Part shown: piece by piece, positions 52,396 through 57,629 of the stretch
Layout of the letters: each line of letters begins with the position of its first letter
How positions within the stretch are numbered: position 1 is the stretch's first letter
NCBI GenBank assembly: GCA_900544705.1
Contig: UQWH01000006.1
Span: 1-57,629, forward strand
From: an uncultured Eubacteriales bacterium
Lineage (GTDB): Bacteria; Bacillota; Clostridia; Oscillospirales; Oscillospiraceae
Reading direction: 5' to 3'
Length of the DNA: 57,629 bases
Notes under the pieces: generated by a model
The model's database searches: none
What the model was told of the DNA's origin: nothing
Seen by the model: the letters and a program-made list of their open reading frames with translations, nothing else
Program-made: the position numbers and the translations under genes

Positions 52396-54345
52396 TCAAT
52401 AGAGCTTTGCGCCTGCCGGAATGTGAGGATCGACCATCAGCAAATGCAACTTTTCTTCACCGTTTTCGTGATGCACGGCTGAGATCAGCATACCGCAGGA
52501 ATCGATGCCCATCATCGCTCTCGGAGGCAGATTGGTGATTGCAATGCAGGTCTTTCCAACCAGTTCTTCCGGCTCATAATACTCGTGAATTCCGCTCAAA
52601 ATGACCCGATCAGTGCCGGTTCCGTCGTCCAAAACGAACTTTAAGAGCTTTTTGGACTTCTTCACGGCTTCGCACGCCTTGACCTTCACAGCCCGATAAT
52701 CGGACTTGGCGAAAGTATCAAAATCGACCTGATCTTGGAACAGCGGCTCGATCTCCACATTGGAAAAATCAATCGGCTCGTCCTTAATCTCGATCTCGAC
52801 CGTACCCTTAGCTCCGCCGATGATACCGACTTCCTCAGGCTTTTTCTCCGACTTGGGAGTGTCCAACGGCTTCATTGTGGGGAACAGGAGGACATCGCGG
52901 ATGGAAGGGCTGTCTGTCAGCAGCATGACCAAACGGTCAACGCCGAAGCCCAGACCACCTGTGGGCGGCATACCATATTCCAACGCATTGATGAAATCAT
53001 AATCCACCTGCGCACGGCAATCCGGCTCCAACTCCTTGCGCTCCGCGACCTGACGCTCGAAGCGTCCCTTCTGGTCAATGGGGTCGTTCAGCTCGGAGAA
53101 GGCATTGCCGAATTCCGTCGCGTTGATGAAGTATTCAAAGCGCTCGGTAAACGCAGGATCATCCGGCTTGCGCTTGGCCAGCGGACTGATCTCCACCGGG
53201 TAATCGTAGATAAAGGTCGGCTGGATGAGCTTGTCCTCGACAAATGCGTCGAAGAACTCGGCGAGAATCGCGCCCTTGGTCGGGATCTCGGGCAGATCGA
53301 CCTTGTGCTCCTTCGCACAGGCGATCGCGTCCTCGTCCGACTTCCATTCGTTGAAGTCCACACCGCTGTACTTCTTGACCGCCTCGATCATGGTCAGGCG
53401 CTCCCAGTGGCCGAGGTCGATCTCGTGGCCCTGATAGGGCACGACCAGCGTACCGCAGACCTTCTGCGCGACCTGCTTCATCATGTCCTCGACCAGATCC
53501 ATCATGCCGTGGAAATCGGTGTAGGCCTGATACAGCTCGATCGTCGTGAATTCCGGGTTGTGCTTGGGGTCCATGCCCTCATTGCGGAAGATGCGGCCAA
53601 CTTCATAAACGCGGTCCATGCCGCCGACGATCAGGCGCTTGAGGTACAGCTCCGTTTCAATGCGGAGGACCATGTCGATGTCCAGCGTGTTGTGGTGGGT
53701 ATAGAAGGGACGCGCAGAAGCGCCGATCTCAAAGGGAGTCAGGATGGGCGTGTCGACCTCAAGGAAGCCGCGCGCGTCGAGGAAGCTGCGCAGCTCGCGC
53801 ATGATATTGCTGCGCTTGACGAAGGTGTCCTTTACATTGGGGTTGACGATCAGGTCGACATAACGCTGACGATAGCGGGTCTCCAGATTCGTCAGGCCAT
53901 GGAACTTGTCCGGCAGCGGCAGCAGCGCCTTGGTCAGAAGGGTCTGCTCATGCACACGGACGGAAATCTCACCGCGCTGCGTGCGGAACACGTCGCCATG
54001 CACACCGACGATGTCGCCGATATCGTATTTGCGGAAGTCATTGAACTGTTCCTCCGGCATCTCGTCAAACTTGACATAGAGCTGGATGCGCCCGGCGGCA
54101 TCCTGCAAATCGCAGAAAAGCACCTTGCCCATGCCGCGCTTGGTCATGATGCGTCCGGCGAGGGAAACGGGCTTGCCCTCCATCTCGTCAAAGTGATTTT
54201 TGATCTCTTCGCTGGTGGTATTGGTTTCAAAACGGGTCTGGGCGAAGGGGTTCTTCCCCTCGCTCTGGAGCTGCGTCAGCTTCTCTCTGCGGATGCGCAT
54301 CTGATCGGTCAGCGACAGCTCCTCCTGCGGTACAAACTTTGCCAC
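52396..54345 (-). CDS. lysS: Lysyl-tRNA synthetase (class II) with C-terminal tRNA-binding domain
   Basis: 649 aa against about 500 usually. OB-fold anticodon domain at about 58-160 (VSLAGRIMTKRGMGKVLFCD). Class II core: motif 2 RIFRNEGMDPKHNPEFTTIE, motif 3 GGLGFGVDRLVMLL. After a charged linker (about 505-539), residues 540-649 form a Trbp111/EMAP-II-type domain (KKSKKLLKFVLDDGTGTDRV, NLPPRAMMG, SCGMLISA) closely matching that of MetRS at 24941. It follows greA by 16 nt in one operon. Confidence 0.96.
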   Translation of the reverse strand: MAKFVPQEELSLTDQMRIRREKLTQLQSEGKNPFAQTRFETNTTSEEIKNHFDEMEGKPVSLAGRIMTKRGMGKVLFCDLQDAAGRIQLYVKFDEMPEEQFNDFRKYDIGDIVGVHGDVFRTQRGEISVRVHEQTLLTKALLPLPDKFHGLTNLETRYRQRYVDLIVNPNVKDTFVKRSNIMRELRSFLDARGFLEVDTPILTPFEIGASARPFYTHHNTLDIDMVLRIETELYLKRLIVGGMDRVYEVGRIFRNEGMDPKHNPEFTTIELYQAYTDFHGMMDLVEDMMKQVAQKVCGTLVVPYQGHEIDLGHWERLTMIEAVKKYSGVDFNEWKSDEDAIACAKEHKVDLPEIPTKGAILAEFFDAFVEDKLIQPTFIYDYPVEISPLAKRKPDDPAFTERFEYFINATEFGNAFSELNDPIDQKGRFERQVAERKELEPDCRAQVDYDFINALEYGMPPTGGLGFGVDRLVMLLTDSPSIRDVLLFPTMKPLDTPKSEKKPEEVGIIGGAKGTVEIEIKDEPIDFSNVEIEPLFQDQVDFDTFAKSDYRAVKVKACEAVKKSKKLLKFVLDDGTGTDRVILSGIHEYYEPEELVGKTCIAITNLPPRAMMGIDSCGMLISAVHHENGEEKLHLLMVDPHIPAGAKLY

Positions 54346-54361
54346 GATCTATCTCCTTATT

Positions 54362-54841
54362 TTATCTCTCTACTGCCAGAATTTCAAACTTTACGATGCC
54401 GATCGGCGCCTCGACCTCGACGACATCGCCGATGTGCTTGCCGATCATCGCGCGGCCAAAGGGGGAGTCATCGGAAATGCGCGACTCGCGTGGGTTGGCT
54501 TCCTGAGAACCGACGATGGTATAGACCGCGTCCTCATCCAGCTCAACGTCATGCACTTTTACGGTGCATCCAAGGCCAACCGTTCCGGTGTGAGCCGCCT
54601 CGGCAGCCTCGTCGATCACGACGGCGTGCGTGAGGATGTTTTCCACTTCCGCGATGCGGCCATAGAGCTTGGCCTGCTCGTTTTTGGCTTCATCGTATTC
54701 ACTGTTTTCGGAAAGGTCGCCGAAGGAGCGCGCTTCCTTGATCTGCTCGGCAACTTCTTTTTCCTTTGTGGTCTTGAGGTAATTCAGCTCCGCCTCAAGC
54801 TCTTTCAGACGTTCTCTGGTCAGTTTGAATTCTTTTGCCAT
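54362..54841 (-). CDS. greA: Transcript cleavage factor GreA
   Basis: 159 aa; ATG 54841 follows AGGAGGT. The N-terminal coiled coil ends in the acidic tip ARSFGDLSENSEYDEAKNEQ; the C-terminal FKBP-like domain reads PFGRAMIGKHIGDVVEVEAP. It rescues backtracked RNA polymerase. The greA-lysS pair is common in Bacillota. Confidence 0.97.
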   Translation of the reverse strand: MAKEFKLTRERLKELEAELNYLKTTKEKEVAEQIKEARSFGDLSENSEYDEAKNEQAKLYGRIAEVENILTHAVVIDEAAEAAHTGTVGLGCTVKVHDVELDEDAVYTIVGSQEANPRESRISDDSPFGRAMIGKHIGDVVEVEAPIGIVKFEILAVER

Positions 54842-54893
54842 TTTATATACCTCCTGTGCCGTAAGGCGATTGCAATACAAATTGATTCGTTAT

Positions 54894-54923
54894 ATTATAG
54901 AGGATGCGTCCCCCGCCTGTCAA
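54894..54923 (-). promoter_or_regulatory. Promoter of greA-lysS
   Basis: Minus strand TTGACA, 18 nt, TATAAT (TGTCAA at 54918-54923 and ATTATA at 54894-54899 on +). The -35 overlaps the last codons of the S41 protease gene. Confidence 0.85.
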
Positions 54924-56155
54924 GGATTTTCTTGCGGCAGCGCGGAAATTGCCGCCTGAAGCTGGGTATCCGCGGCCGCATCGACCAGGCCGAGGTACAA
55001 ATTCTGATAGGTTTCGTCGTCGACCTCCACTACGATGTCCGGCGTCACGCCGACATCCGTGAGCGTTACGCCGTGCGGCGTCTTGTAATGGCCGGTGGAA
55101 ACCGCCACGGCGGAACCGTCACTGAGCTGGAAGGTCTGCTGATAGTTGCCCTTGCCGCAGGTTTTGGTGCCGACGATGGTCGCCGCGCCGTATTCCTGAA
55201 GCGCCGCCGCAAAGAACTCCGCCGCGGAATAGGAGTCGTCGTTGACGATCACCGCCATGGGCATATCCAGATAGTTCGCGTCCGAATAGTCCGTGGTTTC
55301 GTTGCCGAGATAGTCCACGGAGGTGAAGAGCGGGCCCTCCGGAAGGAGATAATCCAGCACCGTCAGGAGCTCCGTTTTCATTCCGCCGGGGTTAAAACGC
55401 AGGTCAAACACCAGCGACTGCGCGCCCTGCTCCCGCAGCGACTCGATCGCGGCGATGGTGTCGCGCGCACAGTTGGAGTCAAAGTTGTTGATCTTGATAT
55501 AGCCGATCCCGTTGTCCATGAGTCTGGAGGCAACGACCTCGACCTCGATCTTCGCGCGCATGACGGCGACATCAAAAGATTCCTCGCCGCGGAGGATGGT
55601 CAGCGTGACCTCCGTCCCTGCCTCGCCGCGCACGCGGTTTTTCGTTTCCGTCATGCCGAGGGCAACGGTACTCTCCCCTTCTACCGCAGTGATGATGTCG
55701 CCTGCCCGCAGCCCGGCTTCCTCGGCGGGGCTGCGGGGCGTCACGCTCTTGATGGCAAAGCCCTTGGCCGTCGCCTCATCCTCCGGCTTCTGGATGGTCA
55801 CGCCAATGCCGACATAGGCATTCGCGTTGGACTCCAGATAGGAGGCAAAATCCTCCGCGCTGATATAGTAGCTCCAGCGGTCGCCGGTCGCTGCCACGGC
55901 AGCATTGGAGAGCGCATCGTCCAGCTTCTTCATATCCAGCCCGTCCACGTACTTTTCATCCAGCAGGGACACGAGCTCCTCTACCTTGGACAGATACGCC
56001 GGGGTCTGGGCATCGTCGGAAAGATCCGTCTGGGCATTGCGCTGCTCGCGGACGTGGAAGCCCGCCATGCAGCCAAGCACGGTCGACACAAACACAACGA
56101 GTGCCGTCACGCCGGCACAGAGGAAATAGGGCCATACTTTTCTGTTCTTTTCCAT
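54920..56155 (-). CDS. S41-family C-terminal processing peptidase
   Basis: 411 aa. An N-terminal membrane helix (about 9-30) anchors it outside. A PDZ domain (GIGVTIQKPEDEATAKGFAI, AGLRAGDIITAVEG) precedes the protease: catalytic Ser in NDDSYSAAEFF and Lys in GTKTCGKGNYQQTF. Homologues next to FtsEX-type M23 proteins trim wall enzymes or regulators. The ATG follows GGAGAAG. Confidence 0.93.
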   Translation of the reverse strand: MEKNRKVWPYFLCAGVTALVVFVSTVLGCMAGFHVREQRNAQTDLSDDAQTPAYLSKVEELVSLLDEKYVDGLDMKKLDDALSNAAVAATGDRWSYYISAEDFASYLESNANAYVGIGVTIQKPEDEATAKGFAIKSVTPRSPAEEAGLRAGDIITAVEGESTVALGMTETKNRVRGEAGTEVTLTILRGEESFDVAVMRAKIEVEVVASRLMDNGIGYIKINNFDSNCARDTIAAIESLREQGAQSLVFDLRFNPGGMKTELLTVLDYLLPEGPLFTSVDYLGNETTDYSDANYLDMPMAVIVNDDSYSAAEFFAAALQEYGAATIVGTKTCGKGNYQQTFQLSDGSAVAVSTGHYKTPHGVTLTDVGVTPDIVVEVDDETYQNLYLGLVDAAADTQLQAAISALPQENP

Positions 56156-56184
56156 AATCTTCTCCGAGTCATAAAAGTCAATCG

Positions 56185-56210
56185 CCCACAGCCCCGCGCG
56201 GGGCTGTGGG
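56185..56210. repeat. 26-bp perfect GC palindrome
   Basis: CCCACAGCCCCGC and GCGGGGCTGTGGG are adjacent perfect inverted halves between the small membrane protein gene and the S41 gene. It has no T-run and may slow readthrough or stabilise RNA ends. Confidence 0.7.
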
Positions 56211-56267
56211 GAAGTTAGCGGTTGCTACCAATTAGGATGATAGCCGGAACGCGCACCGTTTAACCGC

Positions 56268-56360
56268 TCAGACCAGCACCGAGGCCACAAGGCCAAGGAT
56301 GATCACGAGCGCCAGCACGATGGCGATCACGGAAACGATCACACGCCGGTACTTATACAT
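56268..56360 (-). CDS. 30-aa single-helix membrane peptide
   Basis: ATG 56360 with AGGAGG 9 nt upstream encodes MYKYRRVIVSVIAIVLALVI, then ILGLVASVLV. A basic tip (K3, R5, R6) precedes a helix spanning the rest, so the peptide should sit in the membrane with its N-terminus inside. Its ribosome site overlaps the stop of the M23 gene (8 nt gap), implying coupled expression. No family is known to me. Confidence 0.6.
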   Translation of the reverse strand: MYKYRRVIVSVIAIVLALVIILGLVASVLV

Positions 56361-56373
56361 TCACAGTGCCTCC

Positions 56374-57629
56374 TCAGGGGACGGAAACATAGTCAAACGG
56401 ATTTTGCAGCGAGCCGTTGTAGTAGACATTGAAGTGCAGATGGTTGCCGGTGGAGTTGCCGGTCGTGCCGACATAACCGATTACATCGCCCTGATTGACG
56501 TACTCGCCGACGCTGACCGCATAGTAACGCATATGCGCATACAGGGTGGAATATCCGTCGCCGTGGTTGATGACCACGTAATTGCCCCAGGAATACTGGG
56601 CATAGGCCGCCGTCGTGACCGTGCCGCTCTTGGAGGCGTAGATGGGTGTGCCGCCGGCAGCGGCAAGATCCACGCCGCTGTGGAAGGTGTAAGTACCGCT
56701 GATCGGATGGTAGCGATAGCCATAGGGAGAGGTGCACCACGAGCCGCAGCTTCTCGGCAGCGGATAGAGGAAGGAGCCGTCGCCGGTCGTTCCGCCACCG
56801 GAACTGCCTCCGCTTGAGCCGCCATTATTCTTATTGGCCTCTTCCTGCGCCCTGCGCTCGGCCTCGACCTTGTCGTTATACTCTTTTTCCTTCTGCGCGA
56901 TCTCCTCGGCAAGCTCGTTCTCCATGGCGTCGTATTTTTCCATATCGGCGTCCAGAAGCTCCGCATTGGCGATCAGCTCATCGAGCAGCTTTTCGGATTC
57001 GGCGCGCTTGGCCTCCAGCTCCTCCTCCGCCGCGGCAAGCTCGGTCTTTTTCTCTTCGACCGTCACCTTCTCGGCGGCAAGCGTTTCCTTTGCGGAAAGC
57101 ACGTCGCTGGCCAGCGTGCGGATCTCCTCCATCATGCGCTGGTCGCTCTTGGCGATCTCTTCGACCATGGAAATGCGGTTGAGCATCTCGGAAAAGCTGT
57201 TGGCACGGAAGATGACCGCCCAGTAGGAAATATCACCCTGCTCCTGCATGGCACGCAGGCGCTGCTTATAGTGCTCCAGCAGATCGTTCTGCTGCGCCTG
57301 AAGGTCGTCCAGCTCCGCCTGCTTTTCCGCGATCAGCAGATTGTACTGCCGGAGCTGCTCGTTGAGGTTCTGCACCTGCTGATAGATCAGCGTGACCTCA
57401 TGGTCGACCTGTGCCCGCTGGTCAACGACGTTGACCGTTTTTTCATCGTTGGCGTCGATCTGCGCCTGCAATTCGTTTTTCTGCGCGTCGATCTCGTCGG
57501 CCCGTTTCTCCAGCGCGTCCAGCTCATCCTGAATATCGGAGGAGCTGACCGCAAATGCGGAGGAAAACAGGCAGGCGATCAGCGACAGCGCCAGAAGCAC
57601 TGCGCAAATGGAACGAAAGAAATGCTTCA
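56374..57629 (-). CDS. M23 (LytM/EnvC-type) peptidase, first base missing
   Basis: The frame runs to the window edge. The minus strand there begins with TG-AAG-CAT-TTC, so the start ATG is probably cut by one base; GTG 57600 is internal. A signal peptide (FFRSICAVLLALSLIACLFS) is followed by a long coiled coil (about 25-255), a Gly/Ser linker and an M23 domain: FHSGVDLAAAGG (His, Asp) and HLHFNVYYNG (H-x-H). This is the EnvC/PcsB-like layout; such proteins are usually controlled by FtsEX, whose genes would lie to the right. Confidence 0.93.
   Translation of the reverse strand, partial: KHFFRSICAVLLALSLIACLFSSAFAVSSSDIQDELDALEKRADEIDAQKNELQAQIDANDEKTVNVVDQRAQVDHEVTLIYQQVQNLNEQLRQYNLLIAEKQAELDDLQAQQNDLLEHYKQRLRAMQEQGDISYWAVIFRANSFSEMLNRISMVEEIAKSDQRMMEEIRTLASDVLSAKETLAAEKVTVEEKKTELAAAEEELEAKRAESEKLLDELIANAELLDADMEKYDAMENELAEEIAQKEKEYNDKVEAERRAQEEANKNNGGSSGGSSGGGTTGDGSFLYPLPRSCGSWCTSPYGYRYHPISGTYTFHSGVDLAAAGGTPIYASKSGTVTTAAYAQYSWGNYVVINHGDGYSTLYAHMRYYAVSVGEYVNQGDVIGYVGTTGNSTGNHLHFNVYYNGSLQNPFDYVSVP

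Overview
The window looks like a chromosome segment of an anaerobic gut clostridium, most likely Oscillospiraceae/Ruminococcaceae-like. The reasons are Clostridia-type gene families, an apparently spore-forming gene set (SpoIID), a sodium-type ATP synthase c subunit, moderately high G+C, and Gram-positive ribosome binding sites and sigma-A promoters. It has two parts: a conjugative element on the left (1 to about 19 kb) and a housekeeping chromosome on the right (about 20.4 kb to the end). A small scarred zone lies near 50.6-52.4 kb.

Left part, all on the + strand and tightly packed: the end of a ParA-like gene, two ParB-like genes, ssb, a possibly frameshifted small gene, an unknown gene, a CHC2/Toprim primase-like gene, an ArdC-like antirestriction protease fused to leucine-rich repeats, a 294-bp hairpin cluster, a membrane coiled-coil protein, a zeta-toxin-like kinase, a MobC-like protein, a relaxase, and a VirD4/TraG coupling protein. 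The mating channel follows: a VirB2-like pilin, a VirB6-like channel with an EF-hand-like loop, a second VirB2-like protein, PrgI/VirB3, VirB4 and a CHAP+GH24 wall hydrolase. A ParA/MinD-like ATPase and a two-HTH protein close the run. This is the layout of a Tn1549-like integrative conjugative element. No integrase is in the window, so the left end lies outside.

Between the element and the chromosome lies a DUF2726-type nuclease-like gene on the minus strand. Divergent from it is a 550-nt stretch without genes, behind a near-consensus promoter (TTGACA-17-TATGAT) and filled with perfect hairpins. It ends next to tRNA-Val(GAC). I read it as a large structured non-coding RNA and regard it as the most interesting object here.

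Right part: a lipid-kinase-like gene, a THUMP RNA methyltransferase, nfeD plus an SPFH protein, decayed regulator fragments, metG and a VanZ-like gene (minus). Then a + strand wall-growth cluster: U32 peptidase, maf, mreC, mreD, mrdA. Two paralogous zinc-ribbon membrane proteins and the complete F1Fo ATP synthase operon (atpZ-I-B-E-F-H-A-G-D-C) run on the minus strand. Then come an AbrB regulator coupled to a PLP lyase and an EamA transporter, spoIID, citrate synthase, an acyltransferase, tRNA-Leu(CAG) and elbB. A 5'-truncated lectin fragment and other debris follow. The window ends with the minus-strand run M23 peptidase, a 30-aa membrane peptide, S41 protease, greA and lysS. Both MetRS and LysRS carry nearly the same C-terminal tRNA-binding domain.
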